This document shows, piece by piece, positions 37,394 to 45,210 of a DNA stretch of 64,000 nucleotides. The position numbers and the translations under genes were made by a program. Below the pieces are notes generated by a model that made no database searches, was not told the DNA's origin, and saw only the letters and a list, made by a program, of their open reading frames with translations. Source of the stretch: Rugamonas rivuli (GTDB taxonomy: Bacteria; Pseudomonadota; Gammaproteobacteria; Burkholderiales; Burkholderiaceae_D); assembly GCF_009380165.1 (NCBI RefSeq), contig NZ_WHUF01000001.1:992001-1056000 (forward strand). The letters are read 5' to 3'. Numbering within the stretch: position 1 is the first letter of the stretch; every line of letters starts with the position of its first letter.

Positions 37394-38085
37394 CGCAACT
37401 GGACTTCATCCCCGGCACGCTGTGCGACGAAAGGATGTGGTCCCGTTTGACGCCGCTGCTGGGCGACGGTTTCGAATTCAACCACGTCCCGCTGCACAAG
37501 GCGCACACACGTGAGCAGATGCAGGAGCTGATCGCGGCGCACAGCGCGCCGTCGGCGCATCTGGTGGCGTTCTCGCTAGGTTCCTACCTCGCCATCGAAT
37601 ACGCGCTGCTGCACCCGGAGCGCGTGCAATCGCTGGTGCTGATCGCGAATTCGGCGCGCGGTCTGAGCGAGACCGAAAAGGAAACCCGCCGCCGCATCAT
37701 CCCCATATTGAAGAACAACGCCTACACCGGCATGACGCGCATGCGCCTGCGCGAGCTGCTGCATGAGACGCACCTCGGCGACCAGTCCATCATCGACACC
37801 ATCCAGCAGATGGCGGTGGACCTGGGTAAGGACGTGCTGCTGGCGCAGTTCACCGCGTCGATGGAGCGCCCCGATCTGATGGAGCGCCTGGCGGAGATCA
37901 AGTGCCCGGTGCTGATCGTCGGCGCCGAGGGCGACCAGTTGGTCGATCCCGCCGACCTGCGCGAGATGGCGCGCCACCTGTCCGATGCGCGCCTGAGCAT
38001 CCACGACGGAACCGGCCATATGATCCCGCTGGAAGTCCCGCAGGTGCTGGCCGCCGACATCAAAGCGTTTCACCACGCCACATGA
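37390..38085 (+). CDS. Small alpha/beta-hydrolase
   Basis: 231 residues. The nucleophile elbow is AFSLGSYLA (Ser about residue 61, with A replacing the first G of GxSxG), candidate acid Asp in [10 protein letters not shown], catalytic His in [10 protein letters not shown]. Cytoplasmic. Substrate unknown. The start codon overlaps the thyA stop (ATGA) and its own end overlaps yidD in the same way, giving thyA-hydrolase-yidD as one coupled unit. Confidence 0.85.
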   Translation: MTQLDFIPGTLCDERMWSRLTPLLGDGFEFNHVPLHKAHTREQMQELIAAHSAPSAHLVAFSLGSYLAIEYALLHPERVQSLVLIANSARGLSETEKETRRRIIPILKNNAYTGMTRMRLRELLHETHLGDQSIIDTIQQMAVDLGKDVLLAQFTASMERPDLMERLAEIKCPVLIVGAEGDQLVDPADLREMARHLSDARLSIHDGTGHMIPLEVPQVLAADIKAFHHAT

Positions 38086-38540
38086 AGCGCCTGGCCCTCG
38101 CCGCCATCGCGTTTTATCGACGCCACCTGTCGCGGTTGAAGGGCTTTGCCTGCGCCTTCCGCGTCCACACCGGGCGGGATAGCTGCTCCGCCTACGGCCA
38201 GCGCGTCATTGCCCGCCATGGCCTGATCCTCGGCCTGATGCTGCTGAACCGCCGCATGAACGCCTGCGGCGAGACCCATCGGCGGCATCGCCCGCCAGCG
38301 CCAGCGACGCGCGCCATGAGCGCGCGCCACCGCACCCAGGCCGGCTTCTGCGACCTGTCCTGCGACGTGCCCGACCTGCCCTGCAGCGCCGGCGACGTCG
38401 GCGAAGCCTGCGATATCGCCAACTGCGGCTGCGAACTCGCCAACTGCGGCACGCCGGATTGCAGAAACTGGTGGCGCCGGCGCAGGGGCAAAGACGAGGA
38501 CCAGTACGTCCGCGTCAATCCCACGCAGGGCCTGGAATAG
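38082..38540 (+). CDS. yidD: YidD-like protein with cysteine-rich C-terminal extension
   Basis: 152 residues, twice the usual ~75-85. Residues 1-66 resemble YidD, the membrane-protein insertion efficiency factor near YidC (AIAFYRRHLSRLKGFACAFR, then DSCSAYGQRVIARHGLILGL). The standard CRFxPSCSxY is replaced by CAFRVHTGRDSCSAY, a longer Cys spacing. The last ~60 residues hold eight cysteines (GFCDLSCDV, PCSAG, ACDIANCGCEL, NCGTPDC) and a basic WWRRRRGK segment, and could bind metal. It is not located with rpmH/rnpA/yidC as usual. Family assignment is moderate; the tail is unexplained. Confidence 0.7.
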   Translation: MKRLALAAIAFYRRHLSRLKGFACAFRVHTGRDSCSAYGQRVIARHGLILGLMLLNRRMNACGETHRRHRPPAPATRAMSARHRTQAGFCDLSCDVPDLPCSAGDVGEACDIANCGCELANCGTPDCRNWWRRRRGKDEDQYVRVNPTQGLE

Positions 38541-38541
38541 C

Positions 38542-38895
38542 TCAAGCCTTGACGATCAGCGTGCCGGCCATCTCCTCATGGCCGCTGCCGCAGAAGTTAT
38601 CGCACAAAAAACCGAACTGCCCCGCCTCCTCCGGCTTGAGCTTCACCCGCACCGGCTTGCCGATCACCAGATCGGCGCGAATCTTGAAGTCCGGCAGGCT
38701 GAAACCGTGCGGGAAGTCCAGCGCTGTCAGCTCCAGCACCACCGCCTCGCCCTTCTTCAATTCGATCACATTCGGCGCGTAGCGGAACTTGCGCGCCTCG
38801 ATCTTGATGACGCGCTCCTTCACCCCGGCCTGCACGGCGCCAAAGACGGCCAGCGCCAGCGGTGTACACATCAGCATTCTACGTTTGGTCAGCAT
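38542..38895 (-). CDS. Exported cupredoxin with CuA-like copper motif
   Basis: 117 residues. A signal peptide (MLMCTPLALAVFGAVQA) is followed by a cupredoxin fold. Candidate copper ligands are His63 (FPHGFSL) and the cluster Cys98, Cys102, His106, Met109 in FLCDNFCGSGHEEM, which matches the CX3CX3HX2M spacing of the binuclear CuA site of cytochrome oxidase subunit II. There is no oxidase subunit here, so it is a stand-alone periplasmic electron-transfer or copper protein. It follows the metallophosphoesterase gene by six bases and is presumably co-transcribed. Confidence 0.85.
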   Translation of the reverse strand: MLTKRRMLMCTPLALAVFGAVQAGVKERVIKIEARKFRYAPNVIELKKGEAVVLELTALDFPHGFSLPDFKIRADLVIGKPVRVKLKPEEAGQFGFLCDNFCGSGHEEMAGTLIVKA

Positions 38896-38901
38896 GGCGA
38901 T

Positions 38902-39783
38902 TCATCCTTTCATCGCAGGGAATTCGGTGATCTGGTAGGCCACCGGCTTCATCTCCGCCTCCACCTCGCGGAAGCCCAGTCCCTTGCCTGGCGCCGCCGG
39001 ATCCCACGGCAGCGGCGTGCGCTTGTCCTGCGAGCCTGGCGCCGGCAGCGGGAAGATCAGCGACTTGGCCGCGTGATGGGCAATGTGACCGCTCATGTGG
39101 TGGTTCTCCTGGTGGATGTGGCCATAGAACACCGTGACGTTCGAATACGGCATCAGCAGCGCCATGGCCTGCTCGCCGTCGCGCGTGGCCCAGTCCCACT
39201 TCGGCGCGAGATCGAACAGAGGCCGGTGCGTCAGCACGACGATGCGCGCATCCTTCGCCTGCTTGGCCAGATCGGCCTTCAGCCACGCCAGCTGCGCCTC
39301 GCCGATGCGCGCGCCCGGGTCGGACACGTTGTCGATGGCGATGAAATGCACGCCCTTGTGATCGAAGCTGTAGTGCGTGGGCCCAAAGAACTCCTGGAAC
39401 GCCGCGCCGTTGTCGAGCGAGGCATCATGCTCGCCCGCCAGGTAGTGCACGTCCTTGACCTTCAGCTCAGCGGTAATCTGCTTGAACTCCGCCATGCGCC
39501 GGCGGCGTTCGGCCGGATCGTCGGTGGTGTGGGTCAGGTCGCCGGTGAAGACGATGAAATCCGGCTGCACCGCCAGCGCGTTGACGCTGTCCACCGCCTG
39601 CCGCAGCGTGTTCTGCGCTTCCGGGTTGGCTGGCCCCTTGTAGCCCCAATGCGAATCGGACAGCTGCACAAAGTAGAAATCTTCGTAGCCGTCGGCGGCC
39701 ATGGCCTTGCCGTACAAGCCGGACATGAAGACGGCGCCACCGCCCACTGCGCCCAGCCTTAGAAATCCTCTGCGATCGATCAT
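38902..39783 (-). CDS. Tat-exported metallophosphoesterase
   Basis: 293 residues from ATG 39783, preceded by GGAG six bases upstream. A twin-arginine signal (MIDRRGFLRLGAVGGGAVFM) is followed by a calcineurin-like phosphoesterase domain: VQLSDSHWG (D.H), FTGDLTH (GD), LAGEHDA (GxHD in place of GNHD), VVLTHRPLF and FYGHIHQEN (GHxH). The metal-dependent hydrolase probably folds with its metal before Tat export to the periplasm. First gene of a two-gene operon with the cupredoxin, divergent from the ECF sigma factor. Confidence 0.9.
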   Translation of the reverse strand: MIDRRGFLRLGAVGGGAVFMSGLYGKAMAADGYEDFYFVQLSDSHWGYKGPANPEAQNTLRQAVDSVNALAVQPDFIVFTGDLTHTTDDPAERRRRMAEFKQITAELKVKDVHYLAGEHDASLDNGAAFQEFFGPTHYSFDHKGVHFIAIDNVSDPGARIGEAQLAWLKADLAKQAKDARIVVLTHRPLFDLAPKWDWATRDGEQAMALLMPYSNVTVFYGHIHQENHHMSGHIAHHAAKSLIFPLPAPGSQDKRTPLPWDPAAPGKGLGFREVEAEMKPVAYQITEFPAMKG

Positions 39784-39879
39784 GATGTGCTCCGTAATGT
39801 GGTTGAAGAGACGGCGCCGCGGCATGGCATAATCGGCGGGCGCCGGTCGTACCGGCTAAAACCCGGATCACGGCCCGGA

Positions 39880-39916
39880 TATTCCCGATTATTTTTTTAT
39901 TTCTCGATCGGGAATA
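39880..39916. promoter_or_regulatory. Inverted repeat with GGAATA arms between metallophosphoesterase and ECF sigma genes
   Basis: 10-bp perfect arms TATTCCCGAT (39880-39889) and ATCGGGAATA (39907-39916) around a T-rich 17-base centre. The right arm ends in GGAATA, similar to an ECF -35 element, and GTCTTC follows about 18 bases later, upstream of the sigma gene. It may be an autoregulated promoter or a repressor site. Confidence 0.4.
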
Positions 39917-39957
39917 AAACCGCGCCGAACGGAGTCTTCATCCACTGGACCACTGCA

Positions 39958-40494
39958 ATGGATAAGTACTTGGGCGACGACGACAAAACCGCGCAGTTCG
40001 AAGCGATGGCCATGCCGCACCTGGATGCGGCCTACAACCTGGCCCGCTGGCTGACCCGCGACGAGCATGACGCCGACGATCTGGTGCAGAACGCCTATCT
40101 GCGCGCCTTCCGCTTTGCCGACGGTTTTCGCGGTGGCGACGTGCGCGCCTGGCTGTTGACCATCGTGCGCCACACCTACTACAGCGCACTGCGCGACGGC
40201 CAGGCGCAACGCGGCGATATCAGCTTCGACGAGGCGCTGCACGGCGACGACGAGAGCGCCGATCCGGCGGCCATCGTCGCCAGCCGCGACACGGGCCGCA
40301 CCGTCAACGCCGCGCTGGCCCAGCTGCCGCAGGCGTTTCGCGAGGTACTGGTGCTGAAGGAGATGGACGATCTGTCGTACAAACAGATCGCGCAAGTGAC
40401 CGAAACGCCGATCGGCACGGTGATGTCGCGGCTGGCCCGCGCGCGCAAGCTGCTGCTGGCCTACCTGAAGCACGGAGAGCAGCATGGAATCTAA
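39958..40494 (+). CDS. ECF RNA polymerase sigma factor
   Basis: 178 residues. Region 2 (~15-85: AAYNLARWLTRDEHDADDLV, then VRAWLLTIVRHTYYSALRDG) and region 4 (~115-170: LPQAFREVLVLKEMDDLSYK, then GTVMSRLARARKLLLAYL) are clear, with no region 1 or 3. It directs RNA polymerase to a stress regulon. ATG 39958 is the first well-placed start, though its Shine-Dalgarno is weak; an internal ATG at residue 17 is less likely. It overlaps the anti-sigma gene by 11 bases. The trigger may be redox or copper related, judging by the neighbours (inference). Confidence 0.92.
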   Translation: MDKYLGDDDKTAQFEAMAMPHLDAAYNLARWLTRDEHDADDLVQNAYLRAFRFADGFRGGDVRAWLLTIVRHTYYSALRDGQAQRGDISFDEALHGDDESADPAAIVASRDTGRTVNAALAQLPQAFREVLVLKEMDDLSYKQIAQVTETPIGTVMSRLARARKLLLAYLKHGEQHGI

Positions 40495-41269
40495 GCACAG
40501 CCAGGACAAGTTGTCGGCCTACCTGGATGCCGAACTGAATGCGGCCGACCGGCGGCAGCTGGAAGCCCATTTGTCCGGCTGCGACGAATGCACCGCCGCG
40601 CTGGCGCAGCTGCAGGCGCTGCGCCAGCGCGTCGCCTCGGAGGCGCAGCACTACGCCGCGCCCGCATATCTGAAGCACCGCATTCACGCGGCGCTTCAGG
40701 CGGAGCCCAGGCCGCAGCAGCGTGCAGCGGCGCCGCGTACGTGGTCGTGGGCATGGATCAATCTCGGTCTGGCGGGCGCCGCCACGGCGGCTTTTGCCGT
40801 CACGCTGACGCTGTACCTGGGCCAGCCCACACCCAACGAACGCATCGAGCAGGAACTGGTGGCCAGCCACTTCCGCGCGCTGATGCCCAACCACCTGGCC
40901 GATGTGGCCTCGACCGACCAGCACACCGTCAAGCCCTGGTTCGCCGGCAAGCTGGATTTTTCGCCGCCCGTGTACGACCTGGCGCCGCAAGGCTATGCGC
41001 TGATCGGCGGCCGCCTGGACTATCTGCAGCAGCGTCCCGTGGCGGCGCTGGCCTACCGCCACCGCCAGCACATCCTGAACCTGTACATCTGGCCGGACGC
41101 CAGCGGCAGCAGCAGCACGCCGCATGCGGCGATGCGGCAAGGCTTCCACCTGCTGCGCTGGTCGCAGGACGGCATGCAGTACTCGGCCGTGTCGGACATC
41201 AACCCGCAAGACCTGTCGCAGTTCGCAGGCATGGTGCGCCAGAAAGTGGCACAGGCCGACGCGCAGTAG
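40484..41269 (+). CDS. Membrane anti-sigma factor with ZAS zinc motif
   Basis: 261 residues. The N-terminal anti-sigma domain holds the zinc-binding HxxxCxxC motif (His29, Cys33, Cys36 in HLSGCDEC), one transmembrane helix (~87-110, LGLAGAATAAFAVTLTLYLG) and a periplasmic domain of about 150 residues with an RQGFHLLRWSQDGMQYSAVS segment seen in anti-sigma proteins. It should hold the co-translated ECF sigma factor at the membrane. Zinc-thiol ligands allow redox sensing in relatives. The 11-base overlap with the sigma gene is typical. Confidence 0.88.
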   Translation: MESKHSQDKLSAYLDAELNAADRRQLEAHLSGCDECTAALAQLQALRQRVASEAQHYAAPAYLKHRIHAALQAEPRPQQRAAAPRTWSWAWINLGLAGAATAAFAVTLTLYLGQPTPNERIEQELVASHFRALMPNHLADVASTDQHTVKPWFAGKLDFSPPVYDLAPQGYALIGGRLDYLQQRPVAALAYRHRQHILNLYIWPDASGSSSTPHAAMRQGFHLLRWSQDGMQYSAVSDINPQDLSQFAGMVRQKVAQADAQ

Positions 41270-41348
41270 GCGCCGCATTCCGCTGCGGCATACCACCCCG
41301 GATCAAATTGAACGATAATGTCGGCTCTGCATCTGATAGCATCAAAAA

Positions 41349-41840
41349 ATGAGCACATTGACCATCATCGTCGCCATGGACGCCCAGCGCGGCATCGGCA
41401 TCAACAACACCCTGCCGTGGAAGCTGCCGGAAGACCTGGCGCATTTCAAGCGTTTGACCACCGGCCACCCTATCGTCATGGGCCGCAAGACCTTTGACTC
41501 CATCGGCCGGCCACTGCCCAACCGCCGCAACATCGTCATCACCCGCAACGCCGGGTGGCGCCATGAGGGCGTGGAAGCGGTCGGCTCGGTCGAGGCGGCC
41601 CTGGCGCTGCTGGACGGCGCCCCCGGCTTCGTCATCGGCGGCGCCGAGATCTACCGGCAAGCGATGCCGCTGGCGGACCAGTTGATAATTACCGAGATCG
41701 CCCGCACCTTCCAGTGTGACGCCTTCTTCCCCGAGCTCGACGCCGGCGTATGGCAGGAAGCCGCCCGCGAGAAACATGCGTCGGAAACGGCGGATTTGCA
41801 GTACGCTTTTGTTACACTGCGCCGCAAGGCCCAGGCTTAA
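41349..41840 (+). CDS. folA: Dihydrofolate reductase
   Basis: 163 residues, normal for chromosomal FolA. Motifs: IIVAMDAQRGIGINNTLPWK with LPED (substrate Asp/Glu region), the GRKTFDSIGRPLPNRRNIVI NADPH block, and GGAEIYRQAMPLADQLIITE. It reduces dihydrofolate to tetrahydrofolate, regenerating the cofactor spent by ThyA (36419). It is followed after 29 bases by the DUF4337 gene. Confidence 0.97.
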   Translation: MSTLTIIVAMDAQRGIGINNTLPWKLPEDLAHFKRLTTGHPIVMGRKTFDSIGRPLPNRRNIVITRNAGWRHEGVEAVGSVEAALALLDGAPGFVIGGAEIYRQAMPLADQLIITEIARTFQCDAFFPELDAGVWQEAAREKHASETADLQYAFVTLRRKAQA

Positions 41841-41869
41841 TTTCAACCTCATCAAGGAATCAACAGCAA

Positions 41870-42490
41870 ATGTCAGGCGACGGTTTTCACGTACACGGAC
41901 CTCATGACCACGCGGTCGAGCACGCGGCTCACGGCAGCGATGGCTTTTCGAACAATATTGCCGTCATGACGGCGATCCTGGCCACCGTCGGCGCCACCTT
42001 CGGCTACCTGGGCGGCGCCACGCAGAACGACGCGGCACTGTTCAAGAACAACGCGGCCATCGACAAGACCCAGGCCGCCAACAGCTGGAACTACTACCAG
42101 GCCAAATCGAGCAAGCAAAACCTGGCCGAACTGGCCATGGTGCTGCCCGGCGTCGATCCGAAGAAGTACGAGGCCGACGTGGCCCGCTACAAGTCGGAGA
42201 AGGACGACATCAAGAAAGAGGCCGAAAAGTGGGAGGAATCCTCTAAAGAGTGGAACCACAAGTCGGACGAGGCCATGCACCAGCACCACCAGTGGGCGCT
42301 GGCCACCACGGCCGAGCAGATCGCCATCTCGCTGGCCGCCATCACCCTGCTGACCCGCAAGAAATGGATGATGGGCCTGGCCTACGGCGTGGCCGGCGTC
42401 GGCATCGCGCTGGGCGCGTTTGCCTGGTTCCACGTCGATCCGGTCGGCCAGATGCTGGCCAAGCTGGGCGGCGGCGCAGTCGGCCATTGA
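41870..42490 (+). CDS. DUF4337 membrane protein
   Basis: 206 residues. A His-rich N-terminus (DGFHVHGPHDHAVEHAAHGS) is followed by a transmembrane helix (~29-48), a charged, probably coiled-coil region (~85-130, YKSEKDDIKKEAEKWEESSK) and two further helices (~145-195). The architecture fits DUF4337, of unknown function. The His-rich head could bind metal. The start is ATG 41870, with AAGGAA some 11 bases upstream. Probably co-transcribed with folA. Confidence 0.82.
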   Translation: MSGDGFHVHGPHDHAVEHAAHGSDGFSNNIAVMTAILATVGATFGYLGGATQNDAALFKNNAAIDKTQAANSWNYYQAKSSKQNLAELAMVLPGVDPKKYEADVARYKSEKDDIKKEAEKWEESSKEWNHKSDEAMHQHHQWALATTAEQIAISLAAITLLTRKKWMMGLAYGVAGVGIALGAFAWFHVDPVGQMLAKLGGGAVGH

Positions 42491-42556
42491 GGCGATGTAA
42501 TGCCGTGGTAACACTGTTGCTGCAACCTTAACGGGTTTATTGCAATATTTTTTTCC

Positions 42557-42600
42557 CGCAGAGCCCGCATTTCTGCGAGAATCCCGTTCTTATTTTTTTT
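42557..42600 (+). terminator. Candidate terminator after DUF4337 / first hairpin of the decarboxylase leader
   Basis: Stem CGCAGA (42557-42562)/TCTGCG (42572-42577) with a 9-base loop, followed by a short AGAA/TTCT repeat and a run of eight T (42593-42600). Weak-to-moderate terminator geometry. Confidence 0.5.
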
Positions 42601-42633
42601 ATGCGACTGCCGAACCAGTAGTCGCGCCCTAGT

Positions 42634-42671
42634 CCGCCCCTCCACACAAGTCAGGGGCGGCTTGCTTTTTT
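42634..42671 (+). promoter_or_regulatory. Attenuator-like hairpin abutting the decarboxylase ribosome-binding site
   Basis: GC-rich stem CCGCCCC (42634-42640)/GGGGCGG (42654-42660) with a 13-base loop. Then come CTTGC and six T at 42666-42671, which run straight into the GGAG Shine-Dalgarno of the decarboxylase. This placement favours attenuation of the downstream gene rather than simple termination. Confidence 0.5.
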
Positions 42672-42681
42672 GGAGACATGC

Positions 42682-44934
42682 ATGAAATTTCGTTTCCCCA
42701 TCGTCATCATCGACGAGGATTTCCGTTCCGAGAACACGTCCGGCTTAGGCATTCGCGCCCTGGCCGATGCGATGGAAAAAGAAGGCATGGAAGTGGTGGG
42801 CGTGACCAGCTACGGCGACCTGTCCCAGTTCGCCCAGCAGCAGTCGCGCGCGTCGGCCTTCGTGCTGTCGATCGACGATGAGGAATTCGGCGCCGGTTCG
42901 GCCGAGGAAACCGACGTGGCGCTGAAGTCGCTGCGCGCCTTCGTCGAAGAGATCCGCTACAAGAACGCCGACATCCCGATCTACCTGTACGGCGAAACCC
43001 GCACCTCGCGCCATATCCCCAACGATATCCTGCGCGAACTGCACGGCTTCATCCACATGTTCGAAGATACGCCGGAGTTCGTTGCGCGCCACATCATCCG
43101 CGAAGCCAAGTCCTACCTGGACGGCCTGTCGCCACCGTTCTTCCGCGCGCTGGTGCACTACGCCAACGATGGTTCGTACTCGTGGCACTGCCCTGGCCAC
43201 TCGGGCGGCGTGGCTTTCCTGAAGTCGCCGATCGGCCAGATGTTCCACCAGTTCTTCGGCGAGAACATGCTGCGCGCCGACGTCTGCAACGCCGTTGAAG
43301 AGCTGGGCCAGCTGCTGGACCACACCGGCCCGGTCGCCGCCTCCGAGCGCAACGCCGCCCGCATCTTCAACGCCGACCATTGCTACTTCGTGACCAACGG
43401 CACCTCGACCTCGAACAAGATGGTCTGGCACTCGACCGTGGCGCCGGGCGACATCGTCGTGGTCGACCGCAACTGCCACAAGTCCATCCTGCACTCGATC
43501 ATCATGTGCGGCGCGATTCCGGTGTTCCTGATGCCGACCCGTAACCACCTGGGCATCATCGGTCCGATTCCGCTGGAAGAGTTCACGATGGAGAGCATCA
43601 TGCGCAAGATCGAGGCGAATCCGTTCGCCCGCGAAGCCGTGAACAAGAAGCCGCGCATCCTGACCATCACCCAGTCGACCTACGACGGCGTGGTCTACAA
43701 CGTGGAAACCCTGCGCGAAATGCTGGACGGCCAGATCGACACCCTGCACTTCGACGAAGCATGGCTGCCGCACGCCACCTTCCACGATTTCTACAAGAAC
43801 ATGCACGCCATCGGCAAGGACCGTCCGCGCGCCAAGGAATCGATGATCTTCTCGACCCAGTCGACCCACAAGCTGCTCGCCGGCCTGTCGCAGGCTTCGC
43901 AGGTGCTGGTGCGCGAATCGGAATCGGTCAAGCTGGACCGCGACGCCTTCAACGAGGCTTACCTGATGCACACCTCGACCTCGCCGCAGTACTCGATCAT
44001 CGCTTCGTGCGACGTCGCTGCCGCGATGATGGAAGCGCCAGGCGGCACCGCGCTGGTGGAAGAATCGATCCTCGAAGCGCTGGACTTCCGCCGCGCGATG
44101 AAGAAGATCGACCAGGAATGGGGCAAGGACTGGTGGTTCCAGGTGTGGGGCCCGCAGGAGTTCGCCGAAGAAGGCATCGGTTCGCAGGAAGACTGGATCA
44201 TCAAGGCAGAAGACGACTGGCACGGCTTCGGCAAGCTGGCGCCGAACTTCAACATGCTGGACCCGATCAAGGCCACCATCGTCAACCCGGGCCTGTCGCT
44301 AGACGGCCAGTTTGCCGAGTCCGGCATCCCCGCGTCCATCGTCACCAAGTACCTGGCCGAGCACGGCGTGATCATCGAGAAGTGCGGCCTGTACTCGTTC
44401 TTCATCATGTTCACCATCGGCATCACCAAGGGCCGCTGGAACACGCTGTTGACCGCTTTGCAGCAGTTCAAGGACGATTACGACAAGAACCAGCCGATGT
44501 GGCGCATCCTGCCGGAATTCGCGGCCGCCAACCCGACCTACGAAGGCATGGGCCTGCGCGACCTGTGCCAGCAGATCCACGATTTCTACAAGGCTTACGA
44601 CGTCGCCCGCCTGACCACCGAGATGTACCTGTCGGACATGATCCCGGCCATGAAGCCGTCGGACGCGTTCGCCAAGATGGCGCATCGCGAGATCGAGCGC
44701 GTCGCCATCGACGAGCTGGAAGGCCGCATCACCTCCATCCTGCTGACGCCATACCCACCGGGCATTCCGCTGCTGATCCCGGGCGAGCGCTTCAACAAGA
44801 CCATCGTCGACTATCTGCGCTTTGCACGCGACTTCAACGAGCGCTTCCCCGGCTTCGAGACCGACGTGCACGGCCTGGTCAAGCGCGAAGTGGACGGCAA
44901 GCGCGGCTACTTCGTGGACTGCGTCAAGCAATAA
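42682..44934 (+). CDS. Inducible-type arginine/lysine/ornithine decarboxylase
   Basis: 750 residues. The N-terminal wing domain (receiver-like, ~1-130) is followed by a PLP fold-type I core with the Schiff-base lysine Lys397 in STQSTHKLLAGLSQ, and the family C-terminal domain (PYPPGIPLLIPGERF). These large enzymes (~710-760 residues) form decamers and decarboxylate Arg, Lys or Orn to agmatine, cadaverine or putrescine, consuming protons. Which amino acid cannot be told here. I chose ATG 42682, with GGAG six bases upstream, over the TTG at 42670. The leader contains two hairpins; no antiporter gene adjoins it. Confidence 0.92.
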   Translation: MKFRFPIVIIDEDFRSENTSGLGIRALADAMEKEGMEVVGVTSYGDLSQFAQQQSRASAFVLSIDDEEFGAGSAEETDVALKSLRAFVEEIRYKNADIPIYLYGETRTSRHIPNDILRELHGFIHMFEDTPEFVARHIIREAKSYLDGLSPPFFRALVHYANDGSYSWHCPGHSGGVAFLKSPIGQMFHQFFGENMLRADVCNAVEELGQLLDHTGPVAASERNAARIFNADHCYFVTNGTSTSNKMVWHSTVAPGDIVVVDRNCHKSILHSIIMCGAIPVFLMPTRNHLGIIGPIPLEEFTMESIMRKIEANPFAREAVNKKPRILTITQSTYDGVVYNVETLREMLDGQIDTLHFDEAWLPHATFHDFYKNMHAIGKDRPRAKESMIFSTQSTHKLLAGLSQASQVLVRESESVKLDRDAFNEAYLMHTSTSPQYSIIASCDVAAAMMEAPGGTALVEESILEALDFRRAMKKIDQEWGKDWWFQVWGPQEFAEEGIGSQEDWIIKAEDDWHGFGKLAPNFNMLDPIKATIVNPGLSLDGQFAESGIPASIVTKYLAEHGVIIEKCGLYSFFIMFTIGITKGRWNTLLTALQQFKDDYDKNQPMWRILPEFAAANPTYEGMGLRDLCQQIHDFYKAYDVARLTTEMYLSDMIPAMKPSDAFAKMAHREIERVAIDELEGRITSILLTPYPPGIPLLIPGERFNKTIVDYLRFARDFNERFPGFETDVHGLVKREVDGKRGYFVDCVKQ

Positions 44935-44957
44935 ATCCCGGCCGCATGGCCGCAAGC

Positions 44958-45003
44958 CCGCCGGCATCGAGCGACAAGCGCTCGGGCCGGCGGTTTTTTT
45001 TAC
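44958..45003 (+). terminator. Strong Rho-independent terminator of the decarboxylase gene
   Basis: Two-part stem: CCGCCGGC (44958-44965) pairs with GCCGGCGG (44986-44993) and CGAGCG pairs with CGCTCG inside it, followed by a run of eight T. The next ~200 bases to 45210 are AT-rich and hold the DUF1800 promoter region (TACAAT at 45174-45179 is a candidate -10) and weak inverted repeats. Confidence 0.93.
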
Positions 45004-45210
45004 GTCAAAAATAAATGCTGCGTTGCGCAAAATTGACGTTTCCTGGAGAATATTGTTATTTGCAACGTAATAAGTTCGCTTAACTTTAGTCGATTATCTT
45101 TTAATTCCAGTCAAATTTTTCAGTATTGCCGCGCGGAATTGAAATCAGTTTTCTTTTGAAAGTCGGCCTCTTCTACAATCTCCGCTCTTGGAATTCCAAA
45201 AGGCAAGAGA

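Noticed and set aside
45002..45067. Nested inverted repeats ACGTCAA/TTGACGT and CGTTGC/GCAACG after the decarboxylase terminator
   Set aside because: Short arms in AT-rich sequence with no relation to a start codon or T-run; could easily arise by chance.
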